This document shows positions 35,838 to 45,506 of a stretch of 64,000 bases of DNA, piece by piece. Positions within the stretch are counted from its first letter, which is position 1, and each line of letters starts with the position of its first letter. The notes below the pieces were generated by a model, which was not told the origin of the DNA, searched no databases, and saw only the letters and a program-made list of their open reading frames with translations. The stretch is from Opitutales bacterium (GTDB lineage: Bacteria > Verrucomicrobiota > Verrucomicrobiia > Opitutales > Oceanipulchritudinaceae), in contig JAFGCZ010000004.1 in NCBI GenBank assembly GCA_016932335.1, positions 1 through 64,000 on the forward strand, given 5' to 3'. The position numbers and the translations under genes are program-made.

Positions 35838-35968
35838 GTTTTTTTAAACCCAGCGATTTTACTTCTGTACCAATGGGTTATGAAGATATTTTACAGAGAT
35901 TCTTTTTTATTGATTGCTATTTCAGTAAAATAAACCGATGTATGGTGAAATTTACCACGACTGTTTCT

Positions 35969-37075
35969 ATGTCATACCGCGATCCTTATTCCGACCCTTC
36001 CCACAGTTCTTTACCCGAGGCTCTGGGCCAATCCGAGCCCTTTATTGAATTTCAGCAGAATTTGTCAAGGGTGGCCAAAGTGGACCGCCCTGTGCTCATT
36101 GTCGGTGAGCGTGGTACCGGCAAGGAGTTGGCCGCATCCCGCCTGCACTACCTTTCGGCTCGTTGGGATGGCCCTTTGGTTGCCTTGAATTGTTCGGCCT
36201 TGGCCCCTTCGGTGCTCGAATCCGAGCTCTTTGGCCACGAGTCTGGCTCTTTTACCGGAGCCAATAAGCGTCGCGAGGGGCGTTTTGAAGCGGCCAAAGG
36301 AGGCACGCTCTTTCTCGACGAAATCGGCCTCATTCCCATGGTTATTCAGGAGAAAATTCTCCGTGCCGTGGAATACCGTTGCTTCGAGCGCGTAGGTGGT
36401 ACTGAATCCATCCGTGTCGATACCCGCATCATTGGTGCCACCAATGCAGATTTGCGGGGATTGGCCAATTCCGGAAAATTTAAACGCGACTTGCTCGACC
36501 GACTCTCTTTTGAAGTCCTTTTCCTGCCTCCGCTACGTTACCGTGAGGACGATATTATGCTGCTGGCTCAGCATTTTTCCGCCAGAATGGCTCAGGAACT
36601 GGGCCGCCCCGATATTCCTGAGTTTCACCCCAACGCCGTGCGCACTTTGATGAACTATGAGTGGCCCGGTAATATACGTGAGCTTAAGAATGTCGTTGAG
36701 CGTGCGGTCTACCGCAGCGAATCTCCATTGATTGAGGAGATTGACCTCGATCCTTTCCAGTGCCCCTGGGAGGTTCTTCTTGACCCTTCCGGCTCCGCCA
36801 GCGATGCCGCAGCTGCTCCGCAAAAAAATGCGAGTGTATCTGAAGTCAAAGTGGTGGAGAAAGTTGTGGAATCTTCTCTGACGCTTGCCGAAGGCCAGTG
36901 TCTGACTGATGCCGTGCGTGAGCTGGAACTAAACGCTATGAAAGATGCATTGCTTCAGGCACAGTACCATCAGGGCGATGCGGCCAAACGCCTTGGGCTT
37001 TCCTACCATCAGTTCCGCGGTCTCTACCGCAAATATAAGGAAGAGTTGGACGCTGCTGCGCCAGCCCAGTCCTGA
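35969..37075 (+). CDS. pspF: PspF-type sigma-54 activator
   Basis: A 369-residue enhancer-binding protein starting at the ATG at 35969 (MSYRDPYSD), matching the usual PspF start without a receiver domain. AAA+ features: Walker A GERGTGKE (about 42-49), GAFTGA loop as SFTGANKRR, Walker B GGTLFLDEIG, and the sensor R-finger region LLDRLSFEVLFLPPLRYRE. The C-terminal HTH (about 325-362) carries DAAKRLGLSYHQFRGLYRKY. It activates psp transcription with sigma-54 and is inhibited by PspA. It is divergent from pspABC, as in enterobacteria. Confidence 0.93.
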   Translation: MSYRDPYSDPSHSSLPEALGQSEPFIEFQQNLSRVAKVDRPVLIVGERGTGKELAASRLHYLSARWDGPLVALNCSALAPSVLESELFGHESGSFTGANKRREGRFEAAKGGTLFLDEIGLIPMVIQEKILRAVEYRCFERVGGTESIRVDTRIIGATNADLRGLANSGKFKRDLLDRLSFEVLFLPPLRYREDDIMLLAQHFSARMAQELGRPDIPEFHPNAVRTLMNYEWPGNIRELKNVVERAVYRSESPLIEEIDLDPFQCPWEVLLDPSGSASDAAAAPQKNASVSEVKVVEKVVESSLTLAEGQCLTDAVRELELNAMKDALLQAQYHQGDAAKRLGLSYHQFRGLYRKYKEELDAAAPAQS

Positions 37076-37384
37076 TTACTGGGGTAGGGCTATCCGTTGC
37101 TTTTCTGGATCTGGATGTTGTTTGTAGAAACTGGCGGCATGGCCTACCATACCGCAAAGGCAACTTTCCGTGGCAGTTTCCAGTTCAGTGCACAGGGCTT
37201 CCTTCTCAGTCTTGGGGCGGGTCGTAAAACGCACTTTAATCAACTCGTGCTGTTCCAGCCCGCGTTGCATCTGGCGAATTACATTTGCTGTAATGCCGGC
37301 TTTGCCCACAAAGATTTCTGCTTTCAGGCCCATGGCCATACCGCGGAAATGCTTCTTTTGGGTGCTGTTTAAGGTTTGTTGCAT
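37076..37384 (-). CDS. YhbY-family RNA-binding (CRM domain) protein
   Basis: A 102-residue protein of the CRM/YhbY fold with the GxxG-like loop (GKAGITANVIRQM) and an N-terminal basic region MALGLK-like (GMAMGLKAEIFVGKAG). It binds ribosomal RNA or pre-50S particles in relatives. It lies four bases after alaS, so it is probably translated with it, and ends head-to-head with pspF. Confidence 0.88.
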   Translation of the reverse strand: MQQTLNSTQKKHFRGMAMGLKAEIFVGKAGITANVIRQMQRGLEQHELIKVRFTTRPKTEKEALCTELETATESCLCGMVGHAASFYKQHPDPEKQRIALPQ

Positions 37385-37388
37385 GAAA

Positions 37389-40055
37389 TTAGGAAAATTG
37401 AGTTTTAAAGCTATTGAGCACGGTTTTTACGTCTTCGTCTCCGGAAAATCCGCCCATGGCAAAGTCTGGTTTGCCGCCTCCACGGCCACCCAGTTTACCG
37501 GTCAGTTCACGAACGATGTCGCCGGACTTGTAGCCGGCGGCAATAGCAGCTTCTGAGGCCATACAAAGTAAACTTCCCTTGCCTTCGTTGACGCCGGCCA
37601 GAACTACCAAACCGCCATCAAGAGCCTTGCTTACCTGCACTGCCAACGCACGCATAGCATTGGCATCACCAGATTTGACAACGGCAGCAACCACCTTCAG
37701 ATCACCCTTGCTCAGAGCGCTTCCGGCCAGCTCTTCAGCTTCGTTTGCCGCACCTTTTTGCTGGAGGGCTTTCAGCTCCTTTTCCAGTTTCTTGTGGGTT
37801 TCCAGTTGATGGTTGAGGCGCTCTTCAATCTGCTCGGGTTTGCAGGAAAGCTTGGCGGCCAGACTGTGCAACAGTTGATATTGTTCCTGAACCAGCGTAA
37901 ATGCACTTTCTCCCACTACGGCTTCAATGCGACGCGTTCCGGCGGAAATGGCCGATTCGCCGACAATCTTCAGCAAACCGATTTCCCCGGTGGCTTTCAC
38001 GTGAGTGCCGCCGCAGAGTTCTTTGGACCAGCCGCCCATGTCCACTACGCGGACCACGTTGCCGTATTTTTCTCCAAAAAAGGCGATGCAGTCTTCCGGC
38101 TTGTCATCAAAAGCCACTTCATACCACTGAACGCTGTCGTTGGCCAGAATCAGGCGGTTGGCAATGGCCTCGATTTCCTGTAATTGCTCTTTGGTTGGTT
38201 GCTCGTAATGGGCAAAGTCAAAACGCAGGCGCTCCGGTGTTACCAGAGATCCGGCCTGCCGCACGTGGGTGCCCAGCACTTTGCGCAGTGCATGGTGCAA
38301 AATATGTGTTGCGCTGTGGTTGCGCTGGATTGCTCTGCGGCGCCCCATATCAACGCTCAGGTAAGCCTGCTGGCCGACCAATCCGGTGCAGGCACCGGCA
38401 ACTTCGTGCAGGTGGCGTCCGGCTCCGTCCTTAATCGTATTGCCGATGGCATATTCCTTGCCATTAATTTCCGCATAGCCGGTATCGCCTAGCTGACCTC
38501 CCATTTCCGCATAGAACGGGGTCTCTGCAAATACAAAATAGCACTTATCGTCGTGTACCAGCACATCCTCTACCTTGGTGGCAAAGCTGACGCAGGCAGC
38601 TTCTTCAAATCCTTTAAAGGGAGTTGCGTGGGCCGCATCGGCATCCACCACGTCAATCACTTCCTTTTTCTGGGCTGCGCGGGCACGTTCACGCTGTTGT
38701 TCCATCTCGCTGTTGAATCCGGCAACATCTACGCTCAAGCCGCGTTCCTCGGCAATAATCTGGGTCAAATCCAGAGGGAAGCCGTATGTGTCATAGAGGG
38801 TAAAGGCATCGGTCCCGCTGATCTGTTCCGGGTTGGTTGCAAAAATGCGTTCCAGCAGCTGCATCCCGCGGTCGATGGTGCGGTCAAAAGCACTTTCTTC
38901 AGCCTGGATCACTTTGGTGATGACTTCCTGCTGGGTTTTCAGCTCGGGGAAGATTGGACCCAGTTTATTGACGGTTGGGGCCACCAGTTTGGTGAAGAAA
39001 CCGGCTTCCAGCTTCAGGCGGCGTCCATACATAACCGCTCTGCGGAGAATGCGGCGCAGCACATAGTTACGCCCGTCATTGCCCGGCAGAATACCGTCGG
39101 CAATGGCACAGGAAAGGGTGCGGATGTGGTCGGCCAGCACGCGGAAGACAACGTCGCGCATTTCTGCGTCAGTCAACTCCTTGCGGGCCTGGGGCAGGGT
39201 GGCGCCATAGCTTTGCCCGCACATATCTCCGATTACCTTGAAGATATCGCCGAACAGGTCGCTGTCGTAATTGCTCGGCGGGCGGCTGAAATCCTTGAAT
39301 TCCTTGGTCGTTGCCATGATCCCGGCAATGCGCTCGAAGCCCATGCCCGTATCCACGTGTTTTTCCTTCAGCGGTTCAAAAGAACCGTCTTCCTTGGCGT
39401 TGAACTGAATAAAAACATTGTTCCAAAGCTCAATACACCAGGGGCTGTCCGCATTGACCATACTGCCGTCCGGGTTTTCCGCACGCAGATCCATATGGAT
39501 TTCCGAGCAGGGACCGCAGGGGCCTGTGTCGCCCATCATCCAGAAATTGTCTTTCTTGCCGCCAAAGTGGATGTGCTTTTCCGGATCAAGGCCGGCTCCT
39601 TCAAAAATGCCTTTCCATACGCCGTAGGCTTCTTCATCGAACGAGGCCGGATCTCCGTCACCGGGCTTGTAGACTGTGGCATAAAGGCGTTCCTTGGGGA
39701 AGCCCCAGACTTTGGTTAGCAACTCCCAGGACCATTCCAGCGCTTCCTTCTTGAAGTAATCGCCGATGGACCAGTTGCCAAGCATTTCGAAAAAGGTGTG
39801 GTGGTAGGTGTCAAAACCCACATCGTCCAGGTCGTTGTGCTTGCCACCGGCGCGGATGCACTTCTGTGTATCGGCCAAGCGTCGACTGCTCGGTGTGCGC
39901 TCACCCAGGAAGTAGGGCACAAACTGATTCATTCCTGCGTTGGTAAACAGCAGATTCGGTGCAGACGGCATCAGGCTGGCACTGGGGACAATTTCGTGTC
40001 CCTGACTTTGGAAAAAATCAAGAAAGCTTTGGCGGATTTCAGTTGAAGTCATCAT
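37389..40055 (-). CDS. alaS: Alanyl-tRNA synthetase
   Basis: An 888-residue class II synthetase that charges tRNA-Ala. The N-terminal catalytic domain (about 1-250) has the motif 2/3 stretches (TNAGMNQFVPYFLGERTP, GDTGPCGPCSEIHMD). The tRNA-recognition domain is around 250-460. The editing domain shows its metal site HSATHILHHALR and CGGTHVKATGEIG, and the C-Ala domain ends GRGGGKPDFAMGGFSG. Length is standard. The start may be at either of two Met codons. Confidence 0.98.
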   Translation of the reverse strand: MMTSTEIRQSFLDFFQSQGHEIVPSASLMPSAPNLLFTNAGMNQFVPYFLGERTPSSRRLADTQKCIRAGGKHNDLDDVGFDTYHHTFFEMLGNWSIGDYFKKEALEWSWELLTKVWGFPKERLYATVYKPGDGDPASFDEEAYGVWKGIFEGAGLDPEKHIHFGGKKDNFWMMGDTGPCGPCSEIHMDLRAENPDGSMVNADSPWCIELWNNVFIQFNAKEDGSFEPLKEKHVDTGMGFERIAGIMATTKEFKDFSRPPSNYDSDLFGDIFKVIGDMCGQSYGATLPQARKELTDAEMRDVVFRVLADHIRTLSCAIADGILPGNDGRNYVLRRILRRAVMYGRRLKLEAGFFTKLVAPTVNKLGPIFPELKTQQEVITKVIQAEESAFDRTIDRGMQLLERIFATNPEQISGTDAFTLYDTYGFPLDLTQIIAEERGLSVDVAGFNSEMEQQRERARAAQKKEVIDVVDADAAHATPFKGFEEAACVSFATKVEDVLVHDDKCYFVFAETPFYAEMGGQLGDTGYAEINGKEYAIGNTIKDGAGRHLHEVAGACTGLVGQQAYLSVDMGRRRAIQRNHSATHILHHALRKVLGTHVRQAGSLVTPERLRFDFAHYEQPTKEQLQEIEAIANRLILANDSVQWYEVAFDDKPEDCIAFFGEKYGNVVRVVDMGGWSKELCGGTHVKATGEIGLLKIVGESAISAGTRRIEAVVGESAFTLVQEQYQLLHSLAAKLSCKPEQIEERLNHQLETHKKLEKELKALQQKGAANEAEELAGSALSKGDLKVVAAVVKSGDANAMRALAVQVSKALDGGLVVLAGVNEGKGSLLCMASEAAIAAGYKSGDIVRELTGKLGGRGGGKPDFAMGGFSGDEDVKTVLNSFKTQFS

Positions 40056-40217
40056 GGCGGGATGGACAAAAATAGAGTTGCCGGATAGTGGACGTAAGGG
40101 GCTTACATTACAAGTAGTCGCCTCGAGGTGAAGTAAAAAAGTGAATCCTTTTTCAGCAATAGCTCTCTTTTTCTAAGTGCTTTACTCCCGAGTCCCTCTT
40201 CGCTAGCCTCCGCTCTC

Positions 40218-40877
40218 ATGCATTCCCTCCCGCAAGCGGTCATTTTTGATATGGACGGCCTCATGCTCAATACCGAGCAGTTGGCCTATTCCGTGCTTAC
40301 GCGCACCGTAACCGATCTGGGTGGCGACAGTTTCCCTTTGGAGGTTTACCGTAAGCTTGTCGGTTGTTCTGCGGAAGCCGTGGCCGGTATTCTCAGCGAA
40401 AACATGGGCGCCGCTTTTCCCGTTGACGAAATTCTTCCAGTCTGGCGCGAGAACTACCGCAAAACCGTTGAAGAATGCCCTCTTCCCGTAAAACCGGGGA
40501 TCTTTGAATTGCTCGAGTTTCTTGAGCAAAACCACGTCCGCCGCGCAGTGGCAACTTCCACCGCCTTACCCCTGACCACTCAGAAACTTAAAAAAGTCGG
40601 TTTGTTTTCACACTTTGAATCCTTTGCCACCGTCGACAAAGTGCCCGCCGGCAAACCGGCCCCCGATGTTTATCTGCTGGCCCTCCGCCAACTCGACCTC
40701 TCCGTGGAGCACTGCCTGGCCCTCGAAGATTCTCCCAACGGAGTACGTGCCGCCCACGCCGCCGGCCTACGCGTGGTTATGGTTCCCGATATGATCGCGC
40801 CAACTCCCGAACTCGAAGCCATGGCCCACAACATTCTCCCATCACTCAACCACGTGCGCAGCTGGCTTTCTGAATAG
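40218..40877 (+). CDS. HAD-superfamily phosphatase (beta-phosphoglucomutase-like)
   Basis: A 219-residue hydrolase. The nucleophile motif is FDMDGLMLNTE (about 11-21), motif II is ATSTA, the Lys is in PAGKPAPDVYL, and motif IV is LEDSPNGVRAA. The cap is the helical subclass I type, as in sugar-phosphate phosphatases and phosphoglucomutases; the substrate is unknown. It is a single plus-strand gene, convergent with the GNAT-like gene. Confidence 0.88.
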   Translation: MHSLPQAVIFDMDGLMLNTEQLAYSVLTRTVTDLGGDSFPLEVYRKLVGCSAEAVAGILSENMGAAFPVDEILPVWRENYRKTVEECPLPVKPGIFELLEFLEQNHVRRAVATSTALPLTTQKLKKVGLFSHFESFATVDKVPAGKPAPDVYLLALRQLDLSVEHCLALEDSPNGVRAAHAAGLRVVMVPDMIAPTPELEAMAHNILPSLNHVRSWLSE

Positions 40878-40901
40878 TTTTCCTGCTCAGATCTTTTCGT
40901 C

Positions 40902-41933
40902 TTACTGCGCGGAGGAACGCTGCATTAAGGTGTCGATCATACAATCCAGCACATAATCATAAAGCCTTCTGCCTTCGTCGCCGTAGGTCTGAATGGCCGT
41001 CATTTGGATGGGATCTCTCAGCCACTGCATAAAAAAGCTGTCTTTTCCCTGAGCAACATGCGGCATGATTCCTGAAAAAGAAAAACCCAATGCTGCCGCT
41101 ACATCATGGATATGGGGGGCCGAAGGGCTTGCCAGCGGGGCAAAAATAAAGATGGAGTCGCGATTATATCCGCGACATTCCTCGAGGGCATGCTTCAGCT
41201 GCTCTTCCAGATCTGCTCCGTCGCTTTTAATAAGAATATCCGAAATGTTTTCTCGCTGGTGGGGAGAGTGGCGTAGCACCAGATCGGCTTTTTTCGGCAG
41301 AGCGCCCCGGTTTCCCGAAGCATAAGTGCGCGGCAGATCCAGCCAACCGTAGATTTCTTCAATCATTGCCTGATGCTTTTCCGGAGGATATACCGTCATC
41401 GGGCTGTGATCGTAGGCTTGGTAATAGTTGATGGAAGTTCCCTTCTTTTGCCCTGTGGTCAGCATCTGCTGAGCATCCAGCCCTTGCGGAATAAGATTCA
41501 TAAACATAGAGCAAGGCATCATATCAATCATCTTGGTGGCTTTTTGAGACATCTTGTGCGTGGTTACGCAAAAGTCCATTAATCCGGGCACTTGAAGGTC
41601 CGCCGCCACTGCTTTCACTTTTGCTCCCAGCTTCATGCTCAGGCCGGGGCAGCGGTATTCATGGTCGATAAAAGCCAATTCTATGACCGGAACCATGGAG
41701 GTCCACTCGTGCCGCATCAGGCAGAGATGGCCGATCAAGGCACCGCTTCCCGGATCCTCTCCGATAATGGGAATGTAGCTGCCCTCTGCATAGGCGTCGG
41801 CCATGGCCTGTGCATCATAGATAAACTCGTTGTGAGTGTCTCCATAGCATTTGCGGGCTAATTGACAGATCTTTTCCAGTTCTCCGATCTCCGGCACGCG
41901 GACAATCGGTTCTGTTACAGTAGGGCGGCTCAT
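40902..41933 (-). CDS. GNAT-like protein of unknown function
   Basis: A 343-residue protein. The N-terminal part (about 1-140) has the N-acetyltransferase layout, with ELEKICQLARKCYGDTHN, a strand-rich core and IELAFIDHEYRCPGLSMKLG at the acetyl-CoA site. The remaining 200 residues are unrecognised, with a second half beginning near YYQAYDHSPMTVYPPEKHQ. I cannot name a substrate. Divergent neighbours to the right are the small Cys protein and the partner-switching operon; similar proteins are met near such systems, but a link here is only suggestive. Confidence 0.6.
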   Translation of the reverse strand: MSRPTVTEPIVRVPEIGELEKICQLARKCYGDTHNEFIYDAQAMADAYAEGSYIPIIGEDPGSGALIGHLCLMRHEWTSMVPVIELAFIDHEYRCPGLSMKLGAKVKAVAADLQVPGLMDFCVTTHKMSQKATKMIDMMPCSMFMNLIPQGLDAQQMLTTGQKKGTSINYYQAYDHSPMTVYPPEKHQAMIEEIYGWLDLPRTYASGNRGALPKKADLVLRHSPHQRENISDILIKSDGADLEEQLKHALEECRGYNRDSIFIFAPLASPSAPHIHDVAAALGFSFSGIMPHVAQGKDSFFMQWLRDPIQMTAIQTYGDEGRRLYDYVLDCMIDTLMQRSSAQ

Positions 41934-42123
41934 TGCAATACATGTTTCACTTTGCCGGGTTTGCGGTCAACTGAGAATGTCAGATATTATTTCTTTTGTT
42001 AGTCTGTAAAATAATTGTTATAACTCATCTATTTTTATTTCCAAATTTGAGGTTATGAGGGATTCAGCTTATGCTTATCTGTTCTCTCTAATACACTCTC
42101 CAACCTCTAAAGGAATCATAACT

Positions 42124-42351
42124 ATGGCCAGCTGTGAATGCATCGTCATGTGCCCCTTCTTCAACGATCAGATGGATGGAATGCCGGAAATCGCTGAAAA
42201 ACTGAAAGAAAAATACTGCCTCGGAAGCAATGTGGATTGCGCCCGCTATCTGATCCGCCAGCAATTCGGTGCCCAGGCCGTTCCCGGCGACCTTTTTCCC
42301 AACGATAAAAAAGCCGCTCTACGCCTGATTCACGATAAACTCAGCGCTTGA
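42124..42351 (+). CDS. Small Cys-containing conserved protein
   Basis: A 75-residue soluble protein starting at the ATG at 42124 behind an AAAGGA ribosome-binding site. Four cysteines, C4, C6, C10 and C31 with a fifth at C39, lie in SCECIVMCPFFND and YCLGSNVDCARYL. Proteins with this C-E-C...CPFFND and CARY pattern occur widely in several phyla, and I suspect a metal site, but function is unknown. It stands alone and has its own terminator. Confidence 0.75.
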   Translation: MASCECIVMCPFFNDQMDGMPEIAEKLKEKYCLGSNVDCARYLIRQQFGAQAVPGDLFPNDKKAALRLIHDKLSA

Positions 42352-42380
42352 TCTGGCGACCTATGCAAGATTTAGCTTAT

Positions 42381-42410
42381 GCGCCTCTATTTCTTGGAGG
42401 CGCTTTTTTA
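42381..42410 (+). terminator. Terminator after the small Cys protein
   Basis: Stem GCGCCTC / GAGGCGC with a 9-base loop and a following run of T residues, 29 bases after the stop codon. Confidence 0.85.
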
Positions 42411-42442
42411 TGCATGAAACAAGAGAATTTAAATTATATGAA

Positions 42443-42464
42443 ATGAATAATTGACCTTATTCAT
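42443..42464. promoter_or_regulatory. 8-bp inverted repeat upstream of the partner-switching operon
   Basis: ATGAATAA-TTGACC-TTATTCAT is a perfect 8-bp inverted repeat with a 6-base spacer, between the terminator and the first operon gene. It may be an operator; the TTGACC spacer resembles a -35 element but I see no convincing -10 at the right distance. Confidence 0.4.
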
Positions 42465-42549
42465 GCATAACGTTTTCCTAGGGGGTATCTCGGATCGATG
42501 AAGCTTCCATACGGATGCCTCTTTTGATCCGACTGGAATAAGTTTATCT

Positions 42550-43557
42550 ATGATTTTCCTTCCCATGCTGCTTATTAAACGGGTTATCCCTTTCTGTGCC
42601 TTTCTTCTGCTGCTGATTTCCCTGAAAGCCCAGGAAGAGACGCTCTCCCCACTCACTTTTACGCCCCAATGGCTTCCCCAGGCGCAGTTCGCCGGGTTCT
42701 ATATGGCGCAGGAAAAAGGCTTTTACCGCGATGCCGGATTAGAGGTCAGTATTGTTCACCCGTCTGCTTCGGTTATGGCCACTGAACAGCTGAAAAGAGG
42801 CGAGGCCGATGTGATTTCTCTTTTCCTCGTTACAGCCCTTTCCAAGCGTTCCGTGGATTTTCCTCTGGTCAACATCGCTCAGCTCTCACAAAACTCTGGG
42901 CTGCTTTTTGTGGCTAAGAAATCTGCCGGGATCCATTCTCTGGAGGATTTTAACGGCCGACGGGTGGGTATCTGGAAAAGCGGGTTTGATGAGATTCCTA
43001 AATCCCTCTTCAGGGAAAACAACTATGAGATCCAGTGGGTTCCTCTGCTTTCATCCATCAATATGTTTTTGGCCGGCGGAATTGATGCCATGACTGTTAT
43101 GTCCTACAACGAGTACGATCAGATCATCAATGCCGGTATCAATCCTGATGCGTTGAGTGTCTTTGCCTGTTCCGACTATGGCTACAACATCCCCGAAGAC
43201 GGCCTCTATTGTCTGCAGAGCACTTTGCAGAATCGTCAGGAGGATTTGCAGCGCTTTGTCCGCGCTACCGAAAAAGGGTGGGCCTATGCCGATACTCACC
43301 GGGAGGAAACCCTTTCTGTGGTTCTGCGCATCATGACCGATGCCCATGTAGCCACCAATTATGCTCACCAGAAATGGATGCTGGAAAAAGTCCTCGAGTT
43401 ACATCAGCCCGGCTCCAAACACGTAAGCTCTGGAGAACTGGCCGAACCCGATTTCTATAAGACGTTGCGCCTCTTACTCGAAGGGGGCTATATCAGTGAG
43501 AAAATAAGCTTTCAGGAGTTTCATCGCAATCTGATGCAGGATCAGGAGGTAAAATGA
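42550..43557 (+). CDS. NMT1/THI5-like substrate-binding protein
   Basis: An exported 335-residue binding protein. The signal peptide runs about to residue 28 (LLLISLKAQ); a start at Met6 (42565) is also possible. TPQWLPQAQFAGFYMAQEKGFYRDAGLEV is the family's opening and LEDFNGRRVGIW the second lobe. The family binds pyrimidine or aromatic precursors and alkyl sulfonates. No permease or ATPase follows it directly. The next gene, overlapping by four bases, is a SpoIIE phosphatase, so it may deliver ligand information rather than solute (inference). Confidence 0.85.
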   Translation: MIFLPMLLIKRVIPFCAFLLLLISLKAQEETLSPLTFTPQWLPQAQFAGFYMAQEKGFYRDAGLEVSIVHPSASVMATEQLKRGEADVISLFLVTALSKRSVDFPLVNIAQLSQNSGLLFVAKKSAGIHSLEDFNGRRVGIWKSGFDEIPKSLFRENNYEIQWVPLLSSINMFLAGGIDAMTVMSYNEYDQIINAGINPDALSVFACSDYGYNIPEDGLYCLQSTLQNRQEDLQRFVRATEKGWAYADTHREETLSVVLRIMTDAHVATNYAHQKWMLEKVLELHQPGSKHVSSGELAEPDFYKTLRLLLEGGYISEKISFQEFHRNLMQDQEVK

Positions 43558-45506
43558 GCTTACATCCCCAAAAATCCATTGTCGCGAGGATTCTCTTTTA
43601 CGTGCTGCCGCCGTGCGTAGTTCTCTTTCTCGTTTCTCTATCCATCTTTTATGTGTCCTCCAAGCGGACCATAGAGGAGATGACTCACCGCAATGCGGAG
43701 TTGATTACCGAGCGCACCGTGCTGCGCACCGAACAGGTGCTTAAATCCATCGAGAAGATTACCGAGAACAACATCTGGTTGCTGGAAAACGGGGAGCTCG
43801 ACGAAGCAGATATAGAGGCTTTTACCAGCCGTATTGTGCGCGATAATCTGGAAATCCTTGGATGCGCTGTAGCCTATGCTCCGGACTCTTTTTCCGATCC
43901 TCAAAAAGCCTTTACACGTTACAGCTACCGTCACCTCGGTCGGATTACATCCCGGGGTCTGGATAACGAAACCTACGCCTACTCGCTGCAGGATTGGTAT
44001 CAGCTCCCCGCTACGCTGGAACGGGCCTGCTGGGTGGAACCTTATTTCGACACCGGAGGAGCCGATGCCCTCATCAGCACCTATGCCGTTCCCTTTTATC
44101 GCAGAACCAACGGCAAAAAAGAATTTGCCGGAGTTTTTGCCATCGATGTGTCTCTGGATTGGCTCACCTCGATTGTCTCATCCGTTCGTATCCTCGATAC
44201 CGGTTATGCGGCGCTCATCAGCCGCAATGGAACTTTTGTGACGCACGAGGATAAAGACCTCATCATGAATCAGACTATCTTTAGCTATGCCGCAGAGCTG
44301 GAAAGTCTCCTCTTGAGGGAGATCGGTCGGGATATGCAAGCAGGGAACAGAGGTTTTGCCACCATTCGCCTGCAGGAGGTGGATTGGGTCATTGCCTATA
44401 TGCCTATGCCTTCCAATAACTGGATCTTGGCGGTGGTTTTTCCCAAGGCGGAGATGTATGCACCCTTGCGTCGTATTACCCTGATTCTGGTGGTTCTGCT
44501 CGTTGTTGGGTTAGGTCTTCTCAGCTTCATTGTTATTCGCATGGTCACTCATCAGCTGGCTCCGTTGCACGGCTTTACCGAAACCGTGCATAAGATTGCC
44601 GGAGGTGACTTCGATGTTCCGTTGCCCGATATTCGCACTGAAGATGAAATGAGAGATCTACACGATTCCTTTGCCCGAATGCAGTGCGACCTCAAAGAAT
44701 ACATTTCAAACCTTCAACTGACGACTTCGGCCAAAGAGAAAATCGAAAGCGAACTGCGCATTGCCCGGGAAATTCAGATGGGCATGATTCCCAAAATATT
44801 CCCTCCATTCCCCAACCTGAATGAGCTGGACCTTTTTGCTATCCTCGAACCGGCTAAGGAAGTGGGAGGAGATCTCTACGACTTTTTCCTGCTGGATGAG
44901 TCGCACCTTTGTGTGGCCGTTGGCGATGTTTCCGGTAAAGGTGTGCCGGCCTCCCTCTTTATGGCAGTTACCCGGACGTTGTTGCGTTCCATTGGCCCCA
45001 GACAGTCATCTCCTGCGGCTATGGTGTCCGTGCTTAATCGGTCGCTTTCTCAAAACAACGAATCGAGCATGTTTGTTACCTTTTTCCTCGCCATTCTCGA
45101 TTTGCAAACCGGGCAGCTCAAATACACCAATGCAGGTCATAATCCACCGGTTTGGTTGCATGCTGGAGGGACTCCCGAACGTTTTGACACGGCCAAAAAC
45201 ATCCCTGTCGGTTTGTTTGAGGAACATGCCTACGGTGAGCATGAATGCACGCTGCTGCCCGGCGATGGTCTTTTCTTCTACACCGATGGGGTAACCGAGG
45301 CGGAGAATGCACAGAAAGAACTCTTTTCCGACGAACGGCTTATGCAGTGTTTGGGCAGTTCTACGGATCCTGACCCGCGCAAAGTTATTGAGTGCGTCAG
45401 AGCTTGTGTGGACACTCATGTGGCCGGCAACGAACAATCCGACGACCTGACCATGCTCAGCCTCATCTACTATGGCAACTCTCATGAAAAGCACCTTCAA
45501 AATTGA
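43554..45506 (+). CDS. Membrane-bound SpoIIE-type phosphatase with dCache and HAMP domains
   Basis: A 650-residue signalling protein: membrane segment (about 9-35), extracytoplasmic dCache-like sensor (about 40-300, with GYAALISRNGTFVTHED), second membrane segment (about 305-330), HAMP (about 330-385), and PP2C/SpoIIE phosphatase (about 415-650, with EVGGDLYDFF, VGDVSGKGVPASLFM and ADFFYTDG-type stretch FFYTDGVTEAEN). It would dephosphorylate the STAS antagonist, freeing it to bind the kinase. It overlaps both neighbours by a few bases, so it is translated with the binding protein before it and the kinase after it. Confidence 0.93.
   Translation: MSLHPQKSIVARILFYVLPPCVVLFLVSLSIFYVSSKRTIEEMTHRNAELITERTVLRTEQVLKSIEKITENNIWLLENGELDEADIEAFTSRIVRDNLEILGCAVAYAPDSFSDPQKAFTRYSYRHLGRITSRGLDNETYAYSLQDWYQLPATLERACWVEPYFDTGGADALISTYAVPFYRRTNGKKEFAGVFAIDVSLDWLTSIVSSVRILDTGYAALISRNGTFVTHEDKDLIMNQTIFSYAAELESLLLREIGRDMQAGNRGFATIRLQEVDWVIAYMPMPSNNWILAVVFPKAEMYAPLRRITLILVVLLVVGLGLLSFIVIRMVTHQLAPLHGFTETVHKIAGGDFDVPLPDIRTEDEMRDLHDSFARMQCDLKEYISNLQLTTSAKEKIESELRIAREIQMGMIPKIFPPFPNLNELDLFAILEPAKEVGGDLYDFFLLDESHLCVAVGDVSGKGVPASLFMAVTRTLLRSIGPRQSSPAAMVSVLNRSLSQNNESSMFVTFFLAILDLQTGQLKYTNAGHNPPVWLHAGGTPERFDTAKNIPVGLFEEHAYGEHECTLLPGDGLFFYTDGVTEAENAQKELFSDERLMQCLGSSTDPDPRKVIECVRACVDTHVAGNEQSDDLTMLSLIYYGNSHEKHLQN

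Noticed and set aside
38553-39719. 388-residue plus-strand frame
   Set aside because: Antisense to alaS, which is complete and certain.
42465-42549. Possible thiamine riboswitch before the THI5-like gene
   Set aside because: GGGGGTATCTCGGAT looks superficially similar, but the conserved CUGAGA and ACCUGAUCUGG elements are missing.
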